Part shown: positions 24,238 through 34,105 of the stretch, one piece after another
Position numbering within the stretch: position 1 is the stretch's first letter
Layout: each line of letters starts with the position of its first letter
Source of the DNA: Cheiracanthium punctorium
Lineage: Eukaryota > Arthropoda > Arachnida > Araneae > Cheiracanthiidae
Assembly: GCA_038373885.1 (NCBI GenBank)
Contig: JAWZYV010014431.1
Coordinates: 62,001 to 126,000 of the forward strand
Direction of reading: 5' to 3'
Length of the DNA stretch: 64,000 bases
Notes under the pieces: model-generated
Database searches by the model: none
Seen by the model: only the letters and a program-made list of their open reading frames with translations
Told to the model about the DNA's origin: nothing
Program-made: the position numbers and the translations under genes

Positions 24238-24388
24238 AAAAATACACTTATTAATATTACGAATGTAATAAGTGTATTTTTGACACTTACAAGACAGTAG
24301 TGTAATGGATTTGTAGACAATCCGTGTATTTTTACACGGATTGTCTACAAATGATGTAGACAATCATTTGACAAATGATTGTCTACAT
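24238..24388. repeat. cluster of three perfect hairpins
   Basis: Hairpin 1 has arms 24238-24253 and 24266-24281 (16 bp). Hairpin 2 has arms 24309-24328 and 24333-24352 (20 bp, 4-nt loop). Hairpin 3 has arms 24354-24370 and 24372-24388 (17 bp, 1-nt loop). Hairpins 2 and 3 share the core tgtagacaatc, giving four copies in alternating orientation. They follow the piggyBac transposase end and may be its subterminal protein-binding sites, or a foldback element. Confidence 0.8.
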
Positions 24389-24406
24389 TTGTAATCTTTA
24401 ACTGCA

Positions 24407-24660
24407 TTAACCTTTTTGCGCCGACTGTCATGCATACGTGCCATTAAGAAACGCACTCGGTTCCCAGCCGACACGCTGGTGTGTCAGAGCATTTCCTCAT
24501 TCACCCCTGGCCGTCACACAGTTGTGCCAGTGTCCTGGAACGTTTTAAAAACTATAACTTTTGGCACAAGATGGCATTGTATGTCCATACGGTTACAGAT
24601 ACATGTAGATTTGACCTTCTACTCAGAATGGGAGTAGCCTGACTTAGTTGTTGTGTTGAT
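24407..24660. mobile_element. candidate piggyBac-type element end
   Basis: TTAA (24407-24410) is followed by cctttttgcgccgactgtca. TTAA plus a C/T-rich start and GCG resembles piggyBac termini. No matching inverted end was found downstream, so the extent is uncertain. Confidence 0.3.
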
Positions 24661-26560
24661 CATTGAGCCCTAAGGGCATGAAGCTGTTTTCAGTAGTTGT
24701 GGATAAATCTTAATTAATTAAAGCCATTTTTAATTTTGTCAGAAAATAAATTTTATGTTATGCTCTCCCCTTAATAGAAGTAATTAACTATGTATGGTAC
24801 TAAATGTGTGTAAACACTCTCCTAAGTGACAAATATTAACAGTAATTTGGTTCAATATTTAAGATTTAAAAAAAAAAATACTAAAAGAATGATTTTATTT
24901 TGTTCAATCAAATTTTAAAGGAATTTTCAAATTAGGACATGTAGTAAATGGTGATTTGTTATAACCCTTCTGAGTGGACATTTTTTCCTTTTTTTTTTTC
25001 TCTGAGTGGACTGTTTTTTTTTTTTTTATATGTGTAAAATTTTTGGAGGAATGCCAATTTTTATTTTTTATAAACTATAATATTCTACAATGGAAATTTT
25101 GTAAGAAAAATAGGAGTTTCTAGTTTTTTTTATACAAAATTAAGTAATATTGCTTAGTAAATTCTCTACTGGTTTATTTTCCTAAGTATCTCTCCCTATG
25201 TTCCCTTTTTCCAAAAACGTCCCAAGATACTTCAAGAAGATGCTTAGCCATCTTGTTTACACCCCCCAGTAAATAAAGCCTGTTATATTGAGTGCAGGGG
25301 CACACATGGAAAAGTAATCAACATTCCAGAGAGCTGTGTCATCATGGGAGCAGACGAAAACAACAGCGCAAGAATAAGGAGACCAAAATTAATTAAAATA
25401 ATAATTATTCAATACATCGTCATGAAAGGTGACGATATGATGACCTAAGTTCACCTCATGCATGGAAAAAGATCGTATTGGCAAGATGAGAGGTGAAACT
25501 TAAAAAAATAAAAATATTACTGCACGAACTACTTTACATATCGGAGGCGAGGGGTGATGCGGCGAGTGAGCGTGCCGCTGAGAAAAAGTTTGTAACGGGA
25601 CTTCGATTTCGAGGAGCGCGGCGAAGGCTGCGGTATCTGACCTTTTCGTCTCTCTCTCTCTTCTTCGTTCTTTTAACGTCTCACTATGAGGCGAACAACA
25701 TCTATGTTTTTCTTTACATCTTAAATTATTTTTTTATTTCTCTCCGGATCCGGTCATGTAAGTTTTAATTATTTATTTTATTTTCTGTCCACTCGGAATA
25801 TTTTTTTTTGGTTAACAATGTTTATTTTCTTTATTTTAATATGAGAAGAAAAATTTTCAGCTCCTTAATGTTAAGGGTACAAAGTGTTTTCCTTTAATTT
25901 AATTCTAAGAGTTATGTAGTATATGATAAATATTTGATGGGGAAAAAATGTATTTTTTGTTATTGAGATTTACCTTCGTTAATAATGTAAGATATAATGA
26001 TAATGAATAAATTATATTTGGAGCTGAATTAATCGCTTGTTTATTGGAGTCAATCTCTCTGCCTATCAAGTTTTATTTCAGGATGTCGAAGTTTTAATTT
26101 TCTCTTTAGGATGAATATCAAAATTTTCTTTTACAGGTTCGTGATATTTAATTACTTTTATTCTTCTAGACAATGATTAACTTACCTAGTTATTGCACAA
26201 CGCTAACGTACTAACCACTTATATTCATGACAGCCTAAATAAAAAGTTTCAGTAATTTATTTTAACAAATTAATCGTTTCCAAAATTAATTAATAAAAAA
26301 AAGACACCCGGGGTTTAATAAAGAAAAAAAACCCAGTTGTAACAACTCACATACACGTGGTTTTTGATAATATAAACGTAAGTTGAAAGGAATGTTTCTA
26401 AATGGTATACTTTATGACGGCTCTATAAATTCGTACGTGCTATTTCTTTATAGTAAGCAGGGAGTTTTATTTTCGCTACAGCATTGGGTATTTCGGTTTG
26501 CAGTCCAGTTTTTAGTGGATAATTAGATCTAGTAGACGTGGATTTTTTCTCATTTTACAG
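24661..26560. other. non-coding region with diverged subterminal-like motifs
   Basis: No gene was recognised. ctgagtggac occurs twice at 24971-25011, and a near inverted form gtccactcgg occurs at about 25787, which could mark the ends of a non-autonomous element. About 25550-25640 is locally GC-rich. Confidence 0.3.
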
Positions 26561-26720
26561 TTAGAATGTCGAAGCTTCGAAAGTGTTAGAGCTTGAAATA
26601 GCAGAAATGGCGCAAATTATTTGAAATTATGAGATATTGATTCTGAAGCAGATTCGGATAGTAGTGATAGTGACACTATAATATATTCTGATTGTTCTGT
26701 TCATGGATTTAGGCTTAATA
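26561..26720 (+). pseudogene. possible piggyBac N-terminal acidic segment
   Basis: In one frame the sequence encodes DSEADSDSSDSDTIIYSD (about 26640), similar in character to the acidic N-termini of piggyBac transposases. A preceding frame has KVLELEIAEMAQII. The match rests on composition only. Confidence 0.2.
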
Positions 26721-27081
26721 GCAAAAAACTCTCCGGCCCTGGACAGAGACTTGCGAAAGAGACTGCCGAAAGCGGGCTGCATACTGGGTGTTCAAAGTTG
26801 ACTACTACTCTAAAAGTTTTGCTCATTTTCAACAAACCTATTCCTAATATAAACATACAAAGAATTGAAAAGCTATTTTCAAATAAATGATTAAAATCGA
26901 GAATGCTGAAAGGTGATTCCATTGTGTGTAACATTTATAGCTGTAGTGTGTAAATCATTTGTAGCTGAAAGAGAAAGTGTTTTTTAATGAGTGGTTAGTT
27001 AGAAATAAATGTGAATTAAAGGAATGAAACCAAAATGAAAAGTATTTAATGAAGTATCAAAATACAAACTATTTGTTGATT

Positions 27082-27309
27082 GTGTAGGTGTAGCTGGTTG
27101 GTTAGTTGATGTTTAATGGCACAAGGTCCAGAAAGGACATACTGTGCCAGACAAGGTGTGTATATAGTAAAATAAAGTTTTCAGGTAAAAAGGTTGTACA
27201 AAACATGTAAAGCTAAAATCAACGAGGTCTAAAGACGATGAAAGCAAATTGTAGAAAGCTAAAAGGTAGATTAAAAGGACAAGAACATCTGGATGGGTGT
27301 AGGTGTAGC
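27082..27309 (-). mobile_element. 5'-truncated Jockey LINE 3' fragment with 13-bp TSD
   Basis: A 202-bp segment (27095-27296) is similar to the 3' UTR of the Jockey copy at 28490-28700, in the same orientation. It is flanked by identical gtgtaggtgtagc at 27082-27094 and 27297-27309. This defines the 3' terminus of the family, which ends ...caactaaccaacca with no poly-A. Its 5' end coincides with a stem-loop position in the fuller copy. Confidence 0.85.
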
Positions 27310-27398
27310 AATAGTTTGTTACATCTGAAGAAACAAACACATTTATTAACCATGTAATCATGAGATATTAGAGGCCATGCTGTTCACATAACACACAA

Positions 27399-27985
27399 GG
27401 AGAGCTCCCACTTGAGAAATCTTGCTAAGAATTGAATATTACAAGAGAGTCGTACAAAAGAAAAAAAGGCTTTTAGAGTTTGCTGGGAGATGTTTGAACA
27501 CAGGAAAGATGTAAGCCTTGCACAGCATCCATGCATTACCTGAACGGGAAGCACTTATAAGGAGAGTTCTCTCTAAAGAAATCCTACTAATAGATAAATG
27601 TTGAAAGAGAGCAATATTAGTAAAAGAATGATATTCAACAGAGTTTGCAGAAAGATATTTGCTCACAGGAGGGACGTGACGCTGACATAGCATCCCAATT
27701 GATGATATTAACTGAACAGGGAACAATTAATTATACGGAGAGTTCCTTCTGATGGATTCTTGCAGAGAGAGAGACAGTGCAAGAGAGTGATATTAAATAA
27801 AGAAAGATATTCAGAAGAGTTTGCAGAAGGATATCTGAACAACAGAAGGGACATGATCCTGACATAGAATGGTATCCCTTGATGCATTACCTGAACGACA
27901 AACATTATCAGGAGAGTTCCCACCAAAGGAATCTTGATAAAATGTGTCCCCTAAGAAAGATTCGAATTTCTTTTTTATATTCGAA
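27399..27985. repeat. tandem repeat, about 174-bp unit, 3-4 diverged copies
   Basis: The motif ggagagyt starts units at 27399, 27561, 27737 and 27911. Each unit also contains agagttTgcaga..gatat and gacgtga/acatgat..tgacatag segments. Spacing is 162, 176 and 174 bp. Several minus-strand frames stay open across units, but nothing recognisable is encoded. Confidence 0.7.
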
Positions 27986-28045
27986 AATGTTCTGTGCTTG
28001 TTTGCTGCAGACATGTGAAAGTTCACCAGAAGAATTTTAAAATCT

Positions 28046-28190
28046 ACAGAAGATCGAACATGAAAGGTTCCTGCAGTTACAAGGAAATTCCTGGTTCGAA
28101 TTTTTTACTACGTATTGGAGACAAGTAGTACTACGCCACTTTCATACAACTTCTTTTTTTGCTGTTGGCAGCAATATAAAATTTTGGGAG
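28046..28190 (+). other. possible orphan exon or relic
   Basis: One frame stays open from 28046 and encodes HERFLQLQGNSWFEFFTTYW and onward to FWEVSS. A second exon-like piece lies at 28422-28489 after a tttctcctcttcttcag acceptor and encodes LSGADSKFVERLLLPN; it stops where the Jockey LINE begins. I cannot assign a family; both could be remains of one interrupted gene. Confidence 0.25.
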
Positions 28191-28489
28191 GTATCCAGCA
28201 TTTTTTTTTTTCAGGAAATTATTTAACAAATTTGTGAACAGTTTTTACATTTTATCTACTAATATGACATTAAGTACTAATATGACAGTAGTAAAATGAT
28301 TTTACACCTTAAGAATAATGTCAAATAATTTGTAATTGCTTTTAGAATTAATTATTTTACATTTATCTGATTTTTTTTATGTTATTAATTTGTACTTTCT
28401 CCTCTTCTTCAGTTATCTGGGGCTGACAGTAAATTTGTAGAAAGACTCCTGTTGCCTAACACAAAAGATGAATATCCTCCAGAGTTGAT

Positions 28490-28805
28490 GGTTGGTTGGT
28501 GTTTATTGGCACAAGGTCCAAAAAGGACATGCTGAGCCAGACAAGAAGTTAAAATCATATCATGATGTATTCAGATAAAAGGTACCACTAAATCTAGTAC
28601 AAGCTAATTGTAAAGACTAAAAAGGTAAAAGGTAAAATTCAAAAAGTGTTAAAAGCAGATAAAAAGTGAAACAAAAACATCTGGATGGGGGGTCCCATCC
28701 AGATACAATTCAGACAAGTGCAGACACTTCACACCGAGAAAAGAATGTTAGCCCGTTGAAGGAATAAAAACAAGTCAGGCTAGGTACCCAGGCTAGGGCT
28801 AGGGA
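28490..28805 (-). other. Jockey copy A 3' UTR with stem-loop
   Basis: Non-coding 3' end. A stem-loop with 11-bp arms, 28679-28689 and 28694-28704 (atctggatggg), lies about 200 nt from the 3' terminus. The upstream border with ORF2 is a deletion marked by repeated gctaggtaccc (about 28778 and 28811). Confidence 0.65.
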
Positions 28806-28810
28806 TATGG

Positions 28811-31382
28811 CTAGGTACCCAGCAGTAGCGGATGTTGTATCCACGGTTCATGAGTCTTGTGCATGCGTAGGACTTTTAAAATATAACTATGAGTGAGGGC
28901 GCCGGATTTCAGATTCTCTAATACACTTAATGAGTCATAGTAGATGATGAAATGTTTGGTATTTGTTCTCGAGATGTAAAGAAGGCTTTCATAAATAGCT
29001 ATTAATTCGGCTGTAAATATGGAGCAAACTGAAGGTAGGGTGTAGTTGTAAGAATGATTTCGATGTGCATAAGCAAAGCCTACATGATTATGAGATTTTG
29101 AACCGTCAGTATAGAGTTCTTCAAAGCTTTGATATTTGCTTTTATGGTCTAGAAATAACTGTTGATATATTATGGGATCAGTGTTTGGTTTTGAGAAGCC
29201 TTCGAATGGTTGTAGGTAGGAAATCTGCCATTTAGTCCATGGTGGCACTTAATGAAATGAACAAGTAGATGCATTAACATCCTCCAATTGGGTACCAACT
29301 ACACTCCTACGAATTCTAAGTCCGAAGGGGGGAGTGCAGGAAGGGTGATTTTCATAAAACTGGTCCAATTGGGTGTCTATTAGAGAATCCTTTAAGGGAT
29401 GTGAAGAATGAGAAAGGATGCGATAATAGGTATTTAATGATAATTTATGACGTATGAGAGTGAGAGATGGTTCATGACAGGTGACGTAAAGGCTATGTAC
29501 AGGCGATGTCCTAAAAGCTCCAGAGCATATGCGTAGTGCAGTATGATGCACAGTGTCAAGTTTTTTTAGTGCTGATTTAGAAGCCGATCCATAAACGCAG
29601 CTTGCATAGTCAATTTTGGAACGGATGACGGCACGGTAGATACGCAAGAGAGCATCACGGTCTGCCCCCCAAGAGGTATTGGTTAAAACCTTTAAAATGT
29701 TAAGTTTTTTCTCGCATTTATTGCGGATGTCTGAGATATGTTTAGCAAATGTAAGTTTCTTGTCAAAATTTAAACCTAAAAATTTGATAGAATCCTTGAC
29801 AGCAATATTAGTATGGTCCAGATGAAGTTCCGGATCCCGCGCTTCCAGCAAAAATGGGTACAAACTGTTTTCTCTGCTGATATTTTGAACCCATTTCTGG
29901 CACACCACTTTAAGATGCGGTTGATGGCATTCTGAAGCTGGCGTTCTATCAGGCGCATGTCCTTTCCCTGACAGGAGATTTGCAGGTCGTCTACATAAAG
30001 ACTACCGTAGACAGTCGAGGGCAGTTGTTTGAGGATGTTGTTCATTTTTATTGAGAAGAGGGTGACACTAAGAACGGAGCCCTGTGGAACACCCTCCTCT
30101 TGAACAAAGTTATTAGATAGCATGCCATTAATCCGGACCCGGAAATTTCGGAGTGACAGAAAGTTTTTTTATAAAAGTGGGTAGGTTGCCTCGAAGTCCT
30201 ATATTATGAAGATCCAAGAGGATCCCGTACCTCCACGTTCGGTCATATGCCTTTTCAATATCAAAAAACACAAAGTGGTTCTTCCGTAAGAAGGCATTAC
30301 GAATTTGGGTCTCTAATTTTAATATGTTATCTATGGTGGATCTACCCTTCCGTAAGCCACTCTGGAAGGGATGTATATGGTTTCCCTGTTTCTAAAATGT
30401 AGACAAGCCGGGTATTGATAATTTTCTCCATTAATTTACATAAGCAACTAGTAAGTGCTATGGGTCGGTAGTTATTAGGGTTAGCTGTATCTTTTCCTGG
30501 TTTAGGAAAGGGAATAACTATTGCATTTCTCCAAGAGGTGGGAAAGGTTTGTTTGTTCCATATTCTATTGTACAAGTTCAAAAGGTTGAGTAAAGATGCA
30601 TGGGATAAGTGTTTCAGCATTTCATAAGTAATACCATCGGGACCTGGGGATGTGTTTGAGGACTGTTTTAAGTGTTTGGTGAGTTCATGCATGGTAAGGC
30701 CGCTATTGTATATGAAGTGTGAGGAGGTTTTGAAATTTATTTTTTGTCCTTCTGCTTGTTGTTTATATGGAAGGAAAGAATTTGAGTAGGAGGTACTGCA
30801 TGAGATGGAAGAGAGAGATTCACCAATACTATTTGCGATTTCTTTTATTTCGGATATAATGCTGTTATTTATGGATAGACAGGAAATAGACTGATTAGTA
30901 TAAATACCCATGGCTCTTTTTGTTTTTCGTCCATAGTTCCTTACTAGAAGTAGAGGCTGTAATGCTGGAGATATATTTGATCCAGGATTCTCTTTGACAC
31001 TGACGCCAGACTCTACGTGCATAAGCTTTAGCTTGCTTAAAGTGAGTGAGATTTTCGGTGGTGGGGAACCGCCGAAAATTGCTCCAGGCTTTCTGCTGCT
31101 TCTTTTTAGAAAGGTTGCATTGTTCATTCCACCACGGTTTTTTATTGCGTCGAGGTCTGATGCCTGATTTAAGAATACTGGCATCAGCAGCTTGGATGAT
31201 AATTGAAGTAACGTTTTGTACAACCTCGTCTATGGGGCCTTCAACAACATCAGAGGTGATGGCAGACAGGGAAGTGAAGGTGAACCAATCTGCCTTATCA
31301 TGAATGTATCTAGGTACTGAAGTATGTTGGGGATTGTGGTACAGAGGTGACAGAAGAATCGGAAAATGATCACTGTTGTGGT
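28811..31382 (-). pseudogene. Jockey copy A ORF2, RT and partial RNase H
   Basis: From 31382 downwards the sequence encodes the linker (HNSDHFP..., PWWNEQCNL) and the RT fingers (SSNTSPGPDGITYEMLKHL, FPKPGKD, NYRPIALTSCLCK). The palm has FFDIEKAYDR (about 30250), EEGVPQGSVLS and the catalytic YVDD (29986-29997). RNase H has ELYTDGSKS, FTAELIAIYE and the DSLSVLENL block. The final His-containing WVPSH part is deleted and replaced by 3' UTR. Frameshifts occur near 30895, 30342, 29900 and 29249. This part is a 5'-truncated-like copy joined to 31383. Confidence 0.8.
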
Positions 31383-32263
31383 CCACGCTTTTTTCTGCTG
31401 TTTTTTGGCTAGGGTGCAAGCCTCATTCCACCACGGTTTTTTAATTCTATGGCTGCTTTTGACGGATTTTGGAATGCTCACGTCAGCTGCATTTATAATG
31501 TTAGAGGTGACATTCTTAACCACTTCGTCTATGTTGCCTTCAATAATATTTGGCAATATGGTGGATAGCAAAGTAAAGGTCTGCCAGTCTGCTTTATCAT
31601 GAATATATCTGTGTATGTTAGTGGTTTGGTTGAGATTTTGATATGAAGGTGACAGCTGTTATGCAAGTCACCAGAAACAGAGAAATTATACAAAGGGAGG
31701 ATTGAAGGGGAACAGATGGCAAGGTCTATGGCATGAAAGGATTTTGTTGGGTGATGGAAGTAGGTATTGTCGCCGTTATTCATAATACATAGAGAGAAAT
31801 CAGTTGTTATTTGTTCACCTCTAGTATTGGTATCTTTTCTGCCCCATAATGGACTATGGCCATTCATGTCACCAAGGAGTATAACTGGTGTTGGAAGTTG
31901 ATGAATAAGGTTATTGAGAGATGTTTGGCTGATGGTTTCATTAGGAGGGAGATAAATGCAGCAGATGGTTGTTAGCTGTTTTAATTTGACATGAGCGGCA
32001 ACTGCTTGGAGTTTTGTATTCAGATTGACTATTATGTAAGGATAGTTATTGTTGACTAACAGGGCCACTCCACCGGAGGCCCTGTCCCTGAGTTCATGGT
32101 CTTTGCGAAGGATTGTATATTTGTGGATTGTAGGATCTTTATCGGCTTTGAGGTAAGTTTCTTGAAGAGCAAAGCAGGCGGGATTGTGGTCATAGAGAAG
32201 TGTTTTAAGGTCATCGATTTTATTCTGAAAACCGTGGCAGTTCCATGAGAGCAACAATGCCAT
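31383..32263 (-). pseudogene. Jockey copy A ORF2, endonuclease part
   Basis: ORF2 starts at 32263 with ALLLSWNCHGFQNKIDDLK and encodes an APE-type endonuclease: CFALQETYLKAD, GGVALLVNN, VILLGDMNGHSPLWG, HAIDLAICS. After the SDH-equivalent region (about 31660) the frame is lost. The segment ends at 31383 in PWWNEACTLAKKQQKKAW, which belongs to a different subfamily from the sequence that follows. ORF1 ends only 2 nt before this start codon, a spacing that allows termination-reinitiation. Confidence 0.8.
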
Positions 32264-32265
32264 AA

Positions 32266-33518
32266 TTAAGTGATGTTATTGGCATTGTGCGTCTTCTTAG
32301 TTGTGATCCCTGCAGAGATATCTGGAGGTTTAATTTCTTCTTGCTCCATGGATTCTTCATCACTAATGTCTGATTCTGATGGGTCTAGGTTTTAAAATGG
32401 AGTAATCTATGTGTGGTTGTGGAGGTACTTTTTTCATGCTAGATTTATTGTATTTTAGTTTATAGGAAGCTGTTTTACTGAGCAGTGGCCTAACTTGGGT
32501 AGAACTATTGCTTGGTATCTTTTTCTTTGGAGGATTTTTCTGGGATATAGAGCAGGATTTATTTTGTTTGGGTGCTGTTTGTTTACTGATGGAGGTATTG
32601 GTAAGGGCAGTACTTTTTGGTGGATCAGTCTGAGTAGCTATTGATTTGGTAGATTTTACTGCAGCAGGTTAGGATAGGACAGATTTTGGTGTGCGAGCTT
32701 CTATTATTTTACGAGCTTCAGGGTATGAAAGTCTTTGTGTGGCTCGTATTGACTGGATTTCTTTTTCTAGGACCCACTTTGGGCATGATTTTCAATATGA
32801 GGGGTGGTCCTGTTTACAATTAACACATTTTGCTGGTGCACTGCAGGTGTCGCTGTCGTGGCCAGATGTACCGCAACGGGCACATGCAGGTTGGCCACGG
32901 CAGGAGGTTTTAGTATGGCCGAACTTTTGACATTGGAAGCAACGGATTGGATTTGATACGTATGGTCTAACAGGACATAATAGATAGCCGGCTTTGATAT
33001 GGGATGGAATTGTGGGAGACTGGAAAGTTAAGACTATGTGTTTGGTGTTAATACGTTGGCTATTGCGATGAATAGAGATTCGACGGACAGCGCATACGCT
33101 TTCGTCTCTCAGATTTTCTAATATTTCAGCTTCAGAGCAGTGTAAAAGTTCGGGCTCTGATATGACTCCTCTGGATGTATTTAAAGATGTATGGGGTGAC
33201 ACTGTGACAAATTTTAGTCCAATGTTCTTTATTTTCATTATTTTTGAGGCTTGTCTAAGGTTTGATACTTCTACCAGGAGGTCTCCAGATCTTAATTTTT
33301 TTACTTTTTTAACTTCACCTACATTGGATGTGATACATTTGTGGATAAGGAATGGTGATATTTCATAGAAGGTACCCTCAACTATGTGAATGATGAAGAA
33401 TTGGGCATTTGAATTAGTAAATTGAGAATCCGTGTTTTCTTTGTTTATTGATTGCAGAATAGTTGTCTCAGATGGTGGATTGGGAGAAGAAGAAAATTTT
33501 GTAGCCATGTTGGAGAAA
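32266..33518 (-). pseudogene. Jockey copy A ORF1 (gag-like, zinc knuckles)
   Basis: ORF1 probably starts at 33518 (MATKFSSSPNPPSE); an upstream ATG at 33616 lies in the 5' UTR in the same frame. The middle part resembles the RRM-like gag region of Jockey elements (FYEISPFLIHKCITS, LVEVSNLRQASKIMK). It is followed by CCHC-type knuckles: CFQCQKFGHTKTSC, CARCGTSGHDSDTC and CVNCKQDH. From about 32790 the frame shifts at least twice; the acidic end (SDISDEESMEQEE) and the stop at 32266 are recognisable. It would package element RNA. Confidence 0.8.
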
Positions 33519-34105
33519 AGGTGTTCGGACCCGGCCGCACCACCCACCACGGAGCCCAACAAGGGGATGCTTATACTTGCACCAGTGCTAGCCGGGTCTA
33601 TACGCGCACAGTACATCCCCGTAAGCAGCGTCCACCCTTAACGACGTGCCCAGCAGAAGACCGATTGCTTGATCCCTAGCAGTTGATTAAGTCAGTACCA
33701 CCAGCCGATTGATACACAGGGGAACGCTGTGTACCTCCCGTTTACCCGAAGCCGAGGCCAAAGTAATGTGTTGAGGTTGATCCCGTCCCAATGGAAATGC
33801 CATTCAGATGATTTCCCCTACGGGAACACCCCTCAATTACCAGGTTCCCCATTTCCGGGGACACGGGTCTCCACGCATGGCAAACACATGGGTAGTTTTC
33901 CGCCAATAGAAGCTGACGGTACAGGGCGACCGCAGCTTCTAAAGGGGGGCCCTCACCTCCAAAGAGGAAACTACACTGAGGGGGAAAAGGAAGGATATAG
34001 CTAAGAGAAGAGGAGGGTAGGACAAAGAAAAGCGAAAGATCGCTGGGGCCCCGGGATTGCGACACCCGTAAAAACCTAAAGTAGGTTTTCCCCTGAGGGG
34101 GACGT
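33519..34105 (-). promoter_or_regulatory. Jockey copy A 5' UTR, probable internal promoter
   Basis: A GC-richer, non-coding stretch lies between ORF1 and the border with copy B. By position it is the 5' UTR, where Jockey elements hold their internal RNA polymerase II promoter. The precise 5' end is not determined; it lies at or below 34105. Confidence 0.5.

Larger units (their letters stand above)
28490..34105 (-). mobile_element. Jockey-clade LINE, copy A (chimeric)
   Basis: Read on the minus strand: 5' UTR, ORF1, ORF2 and 3' UTR ending ...accaaccaaccatc at 28490. ORF2 contains a duplicated segment: 31383-31590 and 31120-31382 both encode the start of the endonuclease-RT linker (KKPWWNE block), but from two diverged subfamilies. 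RNase H lacks its C-terminal third. The element abuts copy B at about 34106. Confidence 0.8.

Noticed and set aside
27439..28026. Minus-strand open frames across the 174-bp repeat as a repeat protein
   Set aside because: Units contain stops and indels and the peptides match no domain; the DNA repeat explains the pattern.
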